Shown in pieces: positions 15,763-24,495 of a stretch of DNA of 64,000 bases; the first letter of the stretch is position 1, and every line of letters starts with the position of its first letter. The stretch covers positions 124,001-188,000 of the forward strand of contig NZ_JAFCLP010000014.1 in NCBI RefSeq assembly GCF_018129405.1, read 5' to 3'. The notes beneath the pieces were generated by a model. It had not been told where the DNA came from. It searched no databases and saw only the letters and a program-made list of their open reading frames with translations. A program made the position numbers and the translations under genes. Origin of the DNA: Bradyrhizobium iriomotense (lineage in GTDB: Bacteria; Pseudomonadota; Alphaproteobacteria; Rhizobiales; Xanthobacteraceae).

Positions 15763-16368
15763 ATGTCCACCGATTCAGCACCGGCCGTCGAAGAGCCGGA
15801 TCAGCCAGCCTCAGTTGCCGCCCCGCCCAGCCTGACCGCGCTGTTCGTGGCCTTTGCCCGGATGTCGCTGGCGGGTTTCGGCGGGGTTCTGGTGTTTGCG
15901 CGGCAGGCGATCGTCGAGCAGCACCGCTGGATGACGGCCGACGAATTCAACGAGACGTTTGCGCTCTGCCATTTCCTGCCCGGACCCAACATCGTCAACC
16001 TGTCGATGGTCTTTGGCGCGCGGCTGCGCGGGATCGCCGGAGGTGTCGCCGCCTTTGCCGGGCTGCTGCTGCCGCCGACGCTGATCATGACCGTGCTCGC
16101 GATCGCCTACGCCCGGCTCGGCGACCTCGAGGTGCTGCGTCGCATCCTCGCGGGCATCTCCTGCGCCGCGGTCGGTCTGTTGATCGCGGTGGTCTTCCGC
16201 ATGATGACCCCGGTCCTGAAGCGGATGGAGGCGGTCGCGCTGATCCCGATGCTCGGTGTCTTCCTCGCCATCGGCGTGCTTCGCCTGCCACTCCAGGCGG
16301 TGCTCCTGGTCGCGATCCCCGTGAGCGTCGGCGCCACCTTCCTCGTGCGGCGGAAGGTAGCAACGTGA
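15763..16368 (+). CDS. Chromate transporter, half-size CHR protein 1
   Basis: The 201-residue product is one CHR domain (FARMSLAGFGGVLVFARQAI, then TFALCHFLPGPNIVNLSMVF, the conserved FxPGPN motif) with about six membrane helices. Half-size CHR proteins work as pairs with opposite topology. The next gene overlaps it by four bases and encodes the second half, so the two should form a heterodimer. Chromate efflux is the known activity of characterised members; other oxyanions are possible. Confidence 0.9.
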   Translation: MSTDSAPAVEEPDQPASVAAPPSLTALFVAFARMSLAGFGGVLVFARQAIVEQHRWMTADEFNETFALCHFLPGPNIVNLSMVFGARLRGIAGGVAAFAGLLLPPTLIMTVLAIAYARLGDLEVLRRILAGISCAAVGLLIAVVFRMMTPVLKRMEAVALIPMLGVFLAIGVLRLPLQAVLLVAIPVSVGATFLVRRKVAT

Positions 16369-16895
16369 ACGCCGAGAACCCGGTCTGGGCGCTGATCTCG
16401 ACCTTCGGCCTGATGTCGCTGTTCGCGGTCGGCGGCGCCGCCGCGGCGGTGCCCGAGATGCAACGCATCGCGGTCGACGTGCATCACTGGATGACCGACA
16501 AGCAGTTCACGGATGCCTATGCGATCGCGCAACTCTCGCCAGGTCCAAACGTCCTTATCGTGACGTTAATCGGCTATGCCGTCGCCGGCATCCCCGGCGC
16601 GCTCGCGGCAACGCTGGCGATGTGCCTGCCGACCGCGCTGGTTGCCTATTATGTCAGCCGTCTTCTGAACCGGCCCAGCCAGTCGCGCTGGCCGGCCCTG
16701 ATCCAGGCTGCATTGGTTCCGCTCTCGATCGGATTGATGGCGGCGAGTGCCCTGATCCTGGCTCAGTCGACCGACCGGACGATTGCTGCAGTGCTTCTGA
16801 CCGCGATGGTTGCGGTGATCGCATCGGTCTCGCGCATCAATCCCCTCTGGCTCCTGCTCGCTGGGGGCTTGTTGGGTTTTGCTGGCATTGTGTGA
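16365..16895 (+). CDS. Chromate transporter, half-size CHR protein 2
   Basis: The 176-residue product is the second CHR domain (SLFAVGGAAAAVPEMQRIAV, YAIAQLSPGPNVLIVTLIGY). It begins at a GTG overlapping the previous gene's stop (GTGA), which indicates translational coupling. Together the two short proteins equal one long ChrA-type transporter. Confidence 0.9.
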   Translation: MNAENPVWALISTFGLMSLFAVGGAAAAVPEMQRIAVDVHHWMTDKQFTDAYAIAQLSPGPNVLIVTLIGYAVAGIPGALAATLAMCLPTALVAYYVSRLLNRPSQSRWPALIQAALVPLSIGLMAASALILAQSTDRTIAAVLLTAMVAVIASVSRINPLWLLLAGGLLGFAGIV

Positions 16896-16991
16896 TGAAA
16901 ATCGCTAGGCAGTGCTGCGGCCCGGGGGATCTCTTTCCAGCCGATTTAGAACAACAGTGCTCGTGACTTACGGGTCGCGGAGGAGACATGC

Positions 16992-17753
16992 ATGGCCGAG
17001 ACGATGGGCCACTCAGCGACAGCCACCCGAAACACCAAGGTGGTGATCGGTTTCTGCCTGCTGGCGATAGCGCCGCAGATCTTCGAATTCATCTGGTCGA
17101 TCGGGACCATCTTCGGCTGGGGCGCGGGACGCGGCCCCGCCACCGTCCTGATCAGCCACGCCACCGCGCTGGTCGCGGGCGCTCCCGCAACCCTGATCGG
17201 ATCGGCCAGTGGTGAGACCAAGAAGGCGTCCTCCGATGTGCTGCTGGCGCTGATCTATTCCTATCCGATTTTCGCGGTGGCGATCGTCACGCTGTTCATG
17301 ACCGTCCGGTCGGCGCAGGACTATGTCGGCGGGGTTATCCTGATGGCGCTGGCCCTGTTTGCGCTGTGGGCCTCGAGCGATTTGCAGGGCATGCGCGGCT
17401 TCTCCTTCGGCGCCGGCACGGCGCCGCGGATGTTCGGCGGGCTGCTGGTCGCCTTGTCGGCCGGCATCGCCCTGACCGGCCTTCTGGCCGACGGGCCGGG
17501 GATGTCCCATTATGCCTGGCGCGGGCCGATGTTCGTGATGGCTGCGATCCTGTTCTTCGCGCTGGCGATCCGGCCACTCGGTCTCGTGGTGACGGCCTTC
17601 GCGAGCTTCATGATCGCAGCGACAGGGTCGCATGAGACGCGCTGGCTGGAGGCCGCCATCGTCGGCGCCTGCCTGACGCTCGGCTGCGCGATCCTGTTCC
17701 CCTACGTGCTCGGGCTGCCGATGCCGATGTTTCCGCGTTTCCTGATCCAGTGA
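16992..17753 (+). CDS. tctB: Tripartite tricarboxylate transporter, small membrane subunit TctB
   Basis: The 253-residue multi-pass protein sits directly before tctA. The C-terminal half matches TctB (DLQGMRGFSFGAGTAPRMFG, GPMFVMAAILFFALAIRPLG, GLPMPMFPRFL). An N-terminal extension of about 100 residues with extra helices precedes the usual TctB domain. GGAGGAG lies 9 bases before the ATG. It stabilises TctA in the membrane. Confidence 0.88.
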   Translation: MAETMGHSATATRNTKVVIGFCLLAIAPQIFEFIWSIGTIFGWGAGRGPATVLISHATALVAGAPATLIGSASGETKKASSDVLLALIYSYPIFAVAIVTLFMTVRSAQDYVGGVILMALALFALWASSDLQGMRGFSFGAGTAPRMFGGLLVALSAGIALTGLLADGPGMSHYAWRGPMFVMAAILFFALAIRPLGLVVTAFASFMIAATGSHETRWLEAAIVGACLTLGCAILFPYVLGLPMPMFPRFLIQ

Positions 17754-17760
17754 GGGCGTG

Positions 17761-19275
17761 ATGGATATTTTTGCCAACCTCGCTCACGGCTTTGCCGTCG
17801 CGCTCTCTCCCATCAACCTTCTGATGTGCCTGATCGGTGCCCTCGTCGGCACGCTGGTCGGCGTTCTCCCTGGTATCGGCACCATTGCGACGGTCGCGAT
17901 GCTGCTGCCGATCACCTTCGGTCTGCCGCCGGTCGGCGCGCTGATCATGCTCGCCGGCATCTATTACGGCGCGCAATATGGCGGCTCGACCACGTCGATC
18001 CTGGTCAACATTCCCGGTGAGGCGACATCGGTCGTCACCGCCATCGACGGCCACCAGATGGCCAAGCAGGGCCGTGCCGGCCCGGCGCTGGCGATCGCGG
18101 CGATCGGCTCGTTCTTCGCCGGCTGCGTTGCGACCGTGCTCATCGCCGTTCTCGGCGCGCCGCTCACGAAGCTCGCGCTCGCGTTCGGTCCGGCCGAGTA
18201 TTTCTCGCTGATGGTGCTCGGCCTGATCTTCGCGGTCGTGCTGGCCAAGGGCTCGGTGCTGAAGGCGATCGCGATGATCGTGTTCGGTCTCTTGCTCTCG
18301 ATGGTCGGCTCCGACATCGAGACCGGCGCCTCGCGCATGGCCTTCAACATTCCGGAACTGGCCGACGGTCTCGGCTTTGCGACGGTGGCGATGGGTGTGT
18401 TCGGCTTTGCCGAGATCATCCGCAATCTCGACCATGGCGCCGAGATGAACCGCGACCTCGTGCAGCAGAAGATCACCGGCCTGATGCCGACCAAGAAGGA
18501 CCTGGTCGACTCGACGCCGCCGATCCTGCGCGGCACCGTGCTCGGCTCGATCCTCGGCATCCTGCCGGGTGGCGGCGCCGTGATCGCCTCGTTCGCGGCC
18601 TATACGCTCGAGAAGAAGCTCGCCAAGAACCCGTCACGGTTCGGCCGCGGCGCGATCGAGGGCGTTGCGGCGCCGGAAAGCGCCAACAACGCGGCGGCGC
18701 AGACCTCCTTCATCCCGCTCCTGACGCTCGGCATCCCGCCGAACGCGGTGATGGCGCTGATGGTGGGCGCGATGACCATTCACGGCATCGTGCCGGGTCC
18801 GCAGGTGATGCAGAAGCAGCCCGACCTCGTCTGGGGCATGATCGCCTCGATGTGGATCGGCAATTTGATGCTGATCATCATCAACCTGCCGCTCGTCGGA
18901 ATCTGGGTCCGCCTGCTGCGCGTGCCCTACCGGCTGATGTTTCCCTCGATCGTGATCTTCTGCGCGATCGGCATCTACTCGGTGAACAACGCACCCGTCG
19001 ACGTCATCCTCGCCGGCGTGTTCGGGCTCGTCGGCTACTGGCTGATCAAGCACGATTTCGAGCCGGCGCCGCTGCTGCTCGGCATGGTGCTCGGACCGCT
19101 GATGGAGGAAAACCTGCGCCGTGCGCTGCTGATCTCGCGCGGCGACTGGAGCGTGTTCCTGACGCGTCCGTTGTCGGCGGTACTGCTGGCGGTCGCGGCG
19201 AGCCTGTTGATCCTTACGGTTCTGCCGGTGCTGCGTGCCAAGCGCGACGAGGTGTTCACCGAGTCCGAGAACTGA
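17761..19275 (+). CDS. tctA: Tripartite tricarboxylate transporter, large permease TctA
   Basis: The 504-residue protein has about 11-12 helices and the TctA signatures GVLPGIGTIATVAMLLPIT near residue 37, AGIYYGAQYGGSTTSILVNI and LGIPPNAVMALMVGA. It is the transport channel for tricarboxylates or related organic acids driven by the ion gradient. It follows tctB by 7 bases. ATG 17761 is taken as start; a GTG at 17758 is adjacent. A strong terminator stands between it and the binding-protein gene. Confidence 0.95.
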   Translation: MDIFANLAHGFAVALSPINLLMCLIGALVGTLVGVLPGIGTIATVAMLLPITFGLPPVGALIMLAGIYYGAQYGGSTTSILVNIPGEATSVVTAIDGHQMAKQGRAGPALAIAAIGSFFAGCVATVLIAVLGAPLTKLALAFGPAEYFSLMVLGLIFAVVLAKGSVLKAIAMIVFGLLLSMVGSDIETGASRMAFNIPELADGLGFATVAMGVFGFAEIIRNLDHGAEMNRDLVQQKITGLMPTKKDLVDSTPPILRGTVLGSILGILPGGGAVIASFAAYTLEKKLAKNPSRFGRGAIEGVAAPESANNAAAQTSFIPLLTLGIPPNAVMALMVGAMTIHGIVPGPQVMQKQPDLVWGMIASMWIGNLMLIIINLPLVGIWVRLLRVPYRLMFPSIVIFCAIGIYSVNNAPVDVILAGVFGLVGYWLIKHDFEPAPLLLGMVLGPLMEENLRRALLISRGDWSVFLTRPLSAVLLAVAASLLILTVLPVLRAKRDEVFTESEN

Positions 19276-19322
19276 TCGCGCCTGCGTCGTCGCGGCGCCC
19301 TGCGTCCGCGCGCCGCATTCGG

Positions 19323-19337
19323 AAGTCGAATCGACTT
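19323..19337. promoter_or_regulatory. Perfect palindrome between tctA and its terminator
   Basis: AAGTCGA-A-TCGACTT is a perfect 7-1-7 inverted repeat, 48 bases after tctA and 100 bases before tctC. It could be an operator for tctC or only part of a hairpin. Confidence 0.25.
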
Positions 19338-19361
19338 GTGTGACGGCTTCGTGAAATGAAA

Positions 19362-19388
19362 ATGCCGGCCTTTGGGCCGGCATTTTTG
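19362..19388 (+). terminator. Rho-independent terminator between tctA and tctC
   Basis: A perfect 9-bp stem (ATGCCGGCC with GGCCGGCAT) around TTTG is followed by TTTTGTTT. It lies 87 bases after tctA and 35 bases before tctC. The A tract before the stem means it may also work on the other strand. Partial read-through would set the ratio of binding protein to permease. Confidence 0.85.
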
Positions 19389-19422
19389 TTTGTGTCCCGA
19401 GGGACCGACAAAGGGGAACGAC

Positions 19423-20403
19423 ATGATCTTTACTCGCGCGCTCACGGGCGCATGTGCCGTGGTGCTCGCATCGCTGTGCGCCTTTGTTGCACCCGCGAAG
19501 GCGCAGACCTATCCGACGCGCAGCATCACCATGATCGTGCCGTTCGCAGCGGGCGGGCCGACCGATGTCATCTCGCGCATCGTCACTGCGCATATGGCGC
19601 AGACGCTGGGGCAGAGCATCATCATCGAGAACGTGGTCGGCGCTGGCGGCACCACCGCGACCACGCGTGCGGCGCGTGCCGCCAATGACGGCTATACGCT
19701 CATCACCGGGCATATGGGTACGCATGCGGCGTCCGTGCCGCTCTATCCGAAGCTCGCCTATCATCCCGAGAAGGATTTCGAGCCGATCGCGCTGCTCGCG
19801 GGCACCCCGATCCTGATCCTTGCGCGCAAGGACTTTCCGCCGAAGGACCTGAAGGAGTTCGTCGCTTACGTGAAGGCCAATGCCGAGAAGGTGAACGCGG
19901 CGCATGCCGGCGTCGGCTCGGTCTCGCACGTCTCCTGCGAGCTCTTGCACTCCATCCTCGACGTCAAGCCGGTCGGCGTGCCCTTCAACGGCACCGGCCC
20001 CGCGATGAACGCGCTGGTGGCGGGGCAGGTCGACTACATGTGCGACCAGATCGTCAACGCCGTGCCGCAGATCAACGCCGGCACCATCAAGGCCTATGCG
20101 ATCGCAACGCCGGAGCGCAATCCGTCGCTGCCGAACGTGCCGACGACGGCGGAAGCGGGCCTGCCCGCATTCCACGCTCAGGCCTGGAACGCAATGTTTG
20201 CGCCCAAGGGAACTTCGCCCGCGATCATTGCGAGCCTGAACGCCGCCGCCATCAAGGCGCTCGACGACGAGACCGTGAAGAAGCGCCTGCTCGAGCTCGG
20301 CAGTGTCATCCCGGCGCCCAAGGACCGGACGCCCGAGGCCCTGGCGACCCTCGTCAAGAACGAGATCGCGAAGTGGAGCCCGGTGCTCAAACCGGCAACT
20401 TAA
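19423..20403 (+). CDS. tctC: Tripartite tricarboxylate transporter, periplasmic binding protein (Bug family)
   Basis: The 326-residue product has a signal peptide cleaved after AKAQ near residue 26 and the Bug/TctC fold (YPTRSITMIVPFAAGGPTDV, ARAANDGYTLITGHMGTHA, VPFNGTGPAMNALVAGQVDY). These proteins bind organic acids in the periplasm and hand them to TctAB. GGGGAA lies upstream of the ATG at 19423; a longer frame would remove the signal from the N-terminus. The ligand cannot be told. Confidence 0.93.
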   Translation: MIFTRALTGACAVVLASLCAFVAPAKAQTYPTRSITMIVPFAAGGPTDVISRIVTAHMAQTLGQSIIIENVVGAGGTTATTRAARAANDGYTLITGHMGTHAASVPLYPKLAYHPEKDFEPIALLAGTPILILARKDFPPKDLKEFVAYVKANAEKVNAAHAGVGSVSHVSCELLHSILDVKPVGVPFNGTGPAMNALVAGQVDYMCDQIVNAVPQINAGTIKAYAIATPERNPSLPNVPTTAEAGLPAFHAQAWNAMFAPKGTSPAIIASLNAAAIKALDDETVKKRLLELGSVIPAPKDRTPEALATLVKNEIAKWSPVLKPAT

Positions 20404-20427
20404 CCAGCACTTTCAAGCCGATAGGCG

Positions 20428-20463
20428 AGGGGCGGAACGCTCAGTTCCGCCCCTTGTCGTTTG
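20428..20463 (+). terminator. Rho-independent terminator after tctC
   Basis: A perfect 11-bp stem (AGGGGCGGAAC with GTTCCGCCCCT) around GCTCA is followed by TGTCGTTT, 24 bases after the tctC stop. Confidence 0.8.
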
Positions 20464-20490
20464 CCGCGGGAACGCTCACCTTTTCCGGGG

Positions 20491-20496
20491 TATAAT
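20491..20496 (+). promoter_or_regulatory. Possible -10 element of the thyA operon
   Basis: A perfect TATAAT lies 80 bases before thyA and just after the tctC terminator. No good -35 stands at 16-18 bases, so the assignment is weak. Confidence 0.35.
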
Positions 20497-20576
20497 CTGT
20501 GGGAGCAGCGAATCGCCGCTGTCGCAGCGAGGGGGCGGCCGTTAAGTTCGCCGCCTCCCCAAAGGCTCTATCGCAC

Positions 20577-21371
20577 ATGCACCAATATCAGGACCTGCTC
20601 GAGCGGATTCTCTCAGACGGCGCCGAAAAGACCGATCGGACCGGCACCGGCACGCTGTCGGTGTTTGGCCATCAGATGCGCTTCAACCTGTCGGCCGGCT
20701 TCCCGATGCTGACCACCAAGCGGCTGCCGCTGAAGGCGATCGTGCATGAGCTGCTGTGGTTCCTGAAGGGCGACACCAACATCAAATATCTGCGCGATAA
20801 CGGCGTCACCATCTGGGACGAATGGGCCGATGCCAATGGCGATCTCGGCCCGGTCTACGGCCATCAATGGCGCTCCTGGCCCACGGCCGACGGGGGCAGC
20901 ATCGACCAGATCGCCAACGTCATCGACATGATCAAGCGCACCCCGGATTCCCGCCGGCTGATCGTCACCGCCTGGAATCCGGCCGATGTCGAGAAGATGG
21001 CGCTGCCGCCCTGCCACCTGCTGTTCCAGTTCTATGTCGCGAACGGCAAACTGTCGTGCCAGCTCTATCAGCGCTCGGCCGACGTCTTTCTCGGTGTGCC
21101 CTTCAACATCGCATCCTATGCGTTGCTCACGATGATGGTGGCGCAGGTCACCGGCCTGAAGCCCGGCGACTTCGTGCACTCGCTCGGCGACACTCACCTC
21201 TACTCGAACCATCTGGAGCAGGCGCGGCTCCAGCTCACGCGCGCGCCGCGCGCGCTGCCGGTGATGCGGATCAATCCCGATGTGAAGGACATCTTCTCCT
21301 TCCGTTACGAGGATTTCGAGCTCGTCGGCTACGATCCGCATCCGCACATCAAGGCGGAAGTCGCGGTGTGA
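20577..21371 (+). CDS. thyA: Thymidylate synthase
   Basis: ThyA methylates dUMP to dTMP using methylenetetrahydrofolate. The 264-residue protein has the same length as the E. coli enzyme. The catalytic Cys lies in [11 protein letters not shown] near residue 146, with [18 protein letters not shown] and the [17 protein letters not shown] start. The ATG at 20577 gives the conserved [12 protein letters not shown]-terminus; the frame extends upstream without support. It shares the strand with folA 1.3 kb downstream, which regenerates its folate product, with three genes in between. Confidence 0.97.
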   Translation: MHQYQDLLERILSDGAEKTDRTGTGTLSVFGHQMRFNLSAGFPMLTTKRLPLKAIVHELLWFLKGDTNIKYLRDNGVTIWDEWADANGDLGPVYGHQWRSWPTADGGSIDQIANVIDMIKRTPDSRRLIVTAWNPADVEKMALPPCHLLFQFYVANGKLSCQLYQRSADVFLGVPFNIASYALLTMMVAQVTGLKPGDFVHSLGDTHLYSNHLEQARLQLTRAPRALPVMRINPDVKDIFSFRYEDFELVGYDPHPHIKAEVAV

Positions 21372-21377
21372 CCGGAA

Positions 21378-21794
21378 ATGAGCCACGAGCGGGCGACCTT
21401 CCTCGAACTTGCGCAGAAGCGTCTTGACGAAGCCCGATTGCTCCTGGTGAACGGCTTTCCGTCCGGTGCTTACTATTTGTCGGGCTATGCAATCGAGTGC
21501 GCTCTGAAAGCGATTATTGCTGCGCAGTTCCGCGCCAATGAAATTCCCGACCGACGGCTGGTCGAACGGGTCTATGTCCACGATCTTAGCAAGCTGCTAA
21601 GCCTCTCGGGTCTTGAGGACGAGCTTGAGGTCGAAATGGAAGGTGCCCCGGGGTTGCGTGAAGCATGGTCGACTATCACGAAATGGTCGGAGCGGGCCCG
21701 TTACGAGATTTGGACGCAGGAGGCTGCTTCCGCTATGCTGGAAGCCGTCGGGGGTGATCAAGGGTTATTGCGATGGCTGCAGAGTCGCCCATAG
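21378..21794 (+). CDS. HEPN-domain protein
   Basis: The 138-residue all-helical protein matches the HEPN family: LELAQKRLDEARLLLVNGF, AYYLSGYAIECALKAIIAAQ and VHDLSKLL are its hallmarks. HEPN proteins are often RNases or nucleotide-modifying toxins in toxin-antitoxin pairs, but the usual Rx4-6H catalytic motif is not evident (the closest is RVYVH), so it may be inactive or bind nucleotide only. It starts 6 bases after thyA and overlaps the next gene by 22 bases. GC looks lower than in the neighbours, which hints at transfer. Confidence 0.8.
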   Translation: MSHERATFLELAQKRLDEARLLLVNGFPSGAYYLSGYAIECALKAIIAAQFRANEIPDRRLVERVYVHDLSKLLSLSGLEDELEVEMEGAPGLREAWSTITKWSERARYEIWTQEAASAMLEAVGGDQGLLRWLQSRP

Positions 21795-22180
21795 AGACCA
21801 AACTCGAAGTCTCGATCGAGCTCGCGCAGCGCTTGATTGGACAAGCGGCTCCGTTGCTCGCGGCCTATTGGGAGTTTCAAGAAGAGGCGGACTGTTGGAG
21901 GTTGGTGCTCGTACCTTCTTCCCAAAATGAGGAACAGCGCTTGATCAAGCAGGCTACAGAACTGCTGATTGAGGCACCTTATCGTTCGGCCTTCTCGCTC
22001 TCTGATGTCGCGGTCGACAGTCGACAGATCGGTCGGGCGCAGGTCTTGGGAGCCTATATTCGTGTTAAGCCCTATGTGGGACGTCGGATCGACACGACGT
22101 TCACCGGAGGACAATACTTTGAGAGTGTCGTTCCGGTCTATTTGGCCCAGGAACTACTGACCCACGTGCAGGTGGCTTAG
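21773..22180 (+). CDS. Hypothetical partner of the HEPN protein
   Basis: The 135-residue product has no recognised family. It looks like a compact alpha/beta protein with a helical start (KLEVSIELAQRLIGQAAPLL), a beta strand (CWRLVLVPSS) and a C-terminal helix (VVPVYLAQELLTHVQVA). It overlaps the HEPN gene by 22 bases, implying coupling, and shares its lower GC. It could be the second component of a toxin-antitoxin-like pair, but no antitoxin fold is visible. Confidence 0.7.
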   Translation: MAAESPIETKLEVSIELAQRLIGQAAPLLAAYWEFQEEADCWRLVLVPSSQNEEQRLIKQATELLIEAPYRSAFSLSDVAVDSRQIGRAQVLGAYIRVKPYVGRRIDTTFTGGQYFESVVPVYLAQELLTHVQVA

Positions 22181-22201
22181 CCCCCCGGATCGAGCCACGA
22201 A

Positions 22202-22687
22202 ATGTCACTGAACATCCGCCGCGCGCGCCTAGGTGAAGCCGGGCTCGTTCTCTCCTTCATCCGCGAGCTCGCCGAGTACGAAAAGCTGTCGCACGAGGTC
22301 GAGGCGACCGAGGCTGACATCGCGGAGGCGCTGTTCGGCGAGAGGCCGCAGCTCTATTGCGCGATCGCCGAGTGGAACGGCGAGCCGGTCGGCTTTGCGG
22401 TCTGGTTCGCCAATTTCTCCACCTTCAGCGGCCGCCACGGCATCTATCTCGAAGACCTCTATGTGCGGCCGTCGCATCGGGGCAGGGGCCTTGGCAAGGC
22501 GCTGCTGGTCTATCTCGCCCGGGAATGCGTCGACAACGGCTGGTCGCGCCTGCAATGGGCCGTGCTCGACTGGAACGCGCCGTCGATCGCGTTCTACAAG
22601 TCTTTGGGCGCCGTGATGATGGACGACTGGACGCTGTGCCGCGTCACCGGTCCGGCGCTGCGGCGGCTTGCCGGGAGCACGTCCTGA
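22202..22687 (+). CDS. GNAT-family N-acetyltransferase (diamine acetyltransferase-like)
   Basis: The 161-residue product has the GNAT core, with the acetyl-CoA-binding motif in VRPSHRGRGLGKALLVYLAR and a C-terminal LDWNAPSIAFYKSLGAVMMD segment. The pattern (FANFSTFSGRHGIYLEDLYV) resembles spermidine/spermine or diamine acetyltransferases. The substrate is not established. Its stop codon overlaps the folA start (TGATG). Confidence 0.9.
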   Translation: MSLNIRRARLGEAGLVLSFIRELAEYEKLSHEVEATEADIAEALFGERPQLYCAIAEWNGEPVGFAVWFANFSTFSGRHGIYLEDLYVRPSHRGRGLGKALLVYLARECVDNGWSRLQWAVLDWNAPSIAFYKSLGAVMMDDWTLCRVTGPALRRLAGSTS

Positions 22688-23199
22688 TGGAGATCGTCTT
22701 CGTCGTTGCGATTGCGGAAAACGGCGTCATCGGCGCCGGCAACGCGATCCCGTGGCGCTTGAAATCCGACATGGCGCGCTTCAAGGCGCTCACGATCGGA
22801 AAACCCGTGATCATGGGGCGCAGGACTTTCGAATCCCTGCCCCGCCGTCCCCTGCCGGGCCGCACCAATATCGTCATCACCCGCGATGCGGACTATCGCG
22901 CCGTGGGCGCCGTCGTCACGACATCGGCAGCGGATGCGGAGGCGGTCGCGCGCGGCGATGCCCTGCGGCGTTCGGTCACCGAGATCGCGGTGATCGGCGG
23001 CGCCGAGATCTTTCGGCAATGGCTCGATCGCGCCGATCGCCTGGAAATCACCGAAGTGCATGCGCGGCCCGACGGCGACACCCATTTCGACATCGATAAG
23101 GCAGAATGGGATGAGGTAGCGCGGATCCGTCATCCTGCCGGCCCCGACGACAGCGCCGACTTCTCCTATGTGACATATCGTCGGCGGTCGCCCCATTAA
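22687..23199 (+). CDS. folA: Dihydrofolate reductase
   Basis: FolA reduces dihydrofolate to tetrahydrofolate, completing the cycle started by ThyA. The 170-residue protein shows GVIGAGNAIPWRLKSDMARF with the catalytic acid in SDM, PVIMGRRTFESL and the NADPH-binding VIGGAEIFRQW. It begins at an ATG overlapping the acetyltransferase stop by one base. Confidence 0.96.
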   Translation: MEIVFVVAIAENGVIGAGNAIPWRLKSDMARFKALTIGKPVIMGRRTFESLPRRPLPGRTNIVITRDADYRAVGAVVTTSAADAEAVARGDALRRSVTEIAVIGGAEIFRQWLDRADRLEITEVHARPDGDTHFDIDKAEWDEVARIRHPAGPDDSADFSYVTYRRRSPH

Positions 23200-23268
23200 C
23201 CGCATTCCCCAATGTTTACATTGACTTTTTCGTGCCCGAGCATAGCTCGAAAGGCAGCCAAGGCTGCG

Positions 23269-23297
23269 TTGTAAGGGACCTGCCTGTCCCCTATAAA
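23269..23297 (+). promoter_or_regulatory. Candidate promoter of hflKC
   Basis: TTGTAA (23269-23274) and TATAAA (23292-23297) are separated by 17 bases. Between them GGGAC and GTCCC form a short inverted repeat that could bind a regulator. It lies 56 bases before hflK. Confidence 0.5.
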
Positions 23298-23352
23298 GCC
23301 GGACCGGACAAAGCGGGCGGGGGCAATTCCACCCTGCCGAGGAGAGCGTCGA

Positions 23353-24495
23353 ATGCCGTGGAAGAATCAGGGCGGTGGCCCGTGGGGCTCGGGTCCGAAA
23401 GGGCCATGGGGCTCAGGCCCGCAACCGGTCGGGCCGAGGCCGCCGGATCTGGAAGACCTTCTGCGGCGCGGCCAGGACCGCCTGCAGCAGATCATGCCGG
23501 GGGGCTATTTCTCCGGCGTCGGCATCACGCTGATCATCCTGCTCATCATCGCATTCTGGCTGCTGTCGGGCTTCTTCCGCGTGCAGTCCGAAGAGCGCGG
23601 CGTCGTGCTGCGCTTCGGCAAGCATGTCCGCACCGTGGACCCCGGCCTGAATTATCATCTGCCCTATCCGATCGAGACCGTGCTGCTGCCGAAGGCGCTG
23701 CGCGTCAACACCACCTCCATCGGCATGACCCTGATCGACGATCCGGCGCGGCGCGGCCGCTCCATCCGTGACGTGCCGGAAGAGAGCCTGATGCTCACCG
23801 GCGACGAGAACATCGTCGATGTTGACTTCACCGTGCTCTGGCGCATCAAGCCCGATGCCGGCGGCGTCGGCGACTTCCTGTTCAACATCCAGAACCCCGA
23901 AGGCACCGTGAAGGCGGTCGCCGAGAGCGCGATGCGCGAGGTGATCGGCCGCTCGCAGATCCAGCCGATCCTGACCGGCGCCCGCAACACGATCGAGCAG
24001 CGTGTGCAGGAGCTGATCCAGAAGACGCTCGACAGCTATGGCGCGGGCATTCTCATTACCCAGGTGCAGATGCAGAAGGTCGATCCGCCCGCGCAGGTGA
24101 TCGACGCGTTCCGCGACGTGCAGGCGGCGCGCGCCAATCAGGAGCAATTGCAAAACGAAGCCCACACCTACGCCAACCAGGTGGTGCCGCAGGCGCACGG
24201 ACGGGCGGCCAAGATCCTCCAAGACGCCGAAGGCTACAAGGAGCAGGCGGTCGCCGAGGCCAAGGGCCAGAGCGCGCGCTTCCTGAAGGTTTACGAGGAA
24301 TACAAGAAGGCGCCCGACGTGACGCGTGAACGGATCTATCTCGAGACGATGGAGCGCGTGCTCGGCGGTGCCGACAAGCTCGTCTATGACGGCGGCCCCT
24401 CGGGCCAGGGCGTCGTGCCCTTCCTGCCGCTCAACGAACTGACGACCAAGCGGCCGCCTGCCGCCGGCCAGCAGTCGGGCGGAGGCAGCCGATGA
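23353..24495 (+). CDS. hflK: FtsH protease modulator HflK
   Basis: HflK and HflC form the periplasmic SPFH cage that surrounds the FtsH membrane protease. The 380-residue product has a Gly/Pro/Trp-rich cytosolic start, one transmembrane helix near residues 55-73 (GITLIILLIIAFWLLSGFF), the SPFH domain (RGVVLRFGKHVRTVDPGLNY), and a long coiled-coil with EGYKEQAVAEAKGQSARFL. The hflC start overlaps its stop by four bases. Confidence 0.95.
   Translation: MPWKNQGGGPWGSGPKGPWGSGPQPVGPRPPDLEDLLRRGQDRLQQIMPGGYFSGVGITLIILLIIAFWLLSGFFRVQSEERGVVLRFGKHVRTVDPGLNYHLPYPIETVLLPKALRVNTTSIGMTLIDDPARRGRSIRDVPEESLMLTGDENIVDVDFTVLWRIKPDAGGVGDFLFNIQNPEGTVKAVAESAMREVIGRSQIQPILTGARNTIEQRVQELIQKTLDSYGAGILITQVQMQKVDPPAQVIDAFRDVQAARANQEQLQNEAHTYANQVVPQAHGRAAKILQDAEGYKEQAVAEAKGQSARFLKVYEEYKKAPDVTRERIYLETMERVLGGADKLVYDGGPSGQGVVPFLPLNELTTKRPPAAGQQSGGGSR

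Noticed and set aside
21378-22180. A classical HEPN/MNT toxin-antitoxin pair
   Set aside because: The partner shows no GSx10DxD nucleotidyltransferase motif and the HEPN protein lacks an evident Rx4-6H motif, so only the HEPN fold is claimed.
23221-23297. Heat-shock (RpoH) promoter for hflK
   Set aside because: A CCCCTATA-like string exists, but no CTTG-type -35 at correct spacing; the TTGTAA-N17-TATAAA promoter explains the region better.
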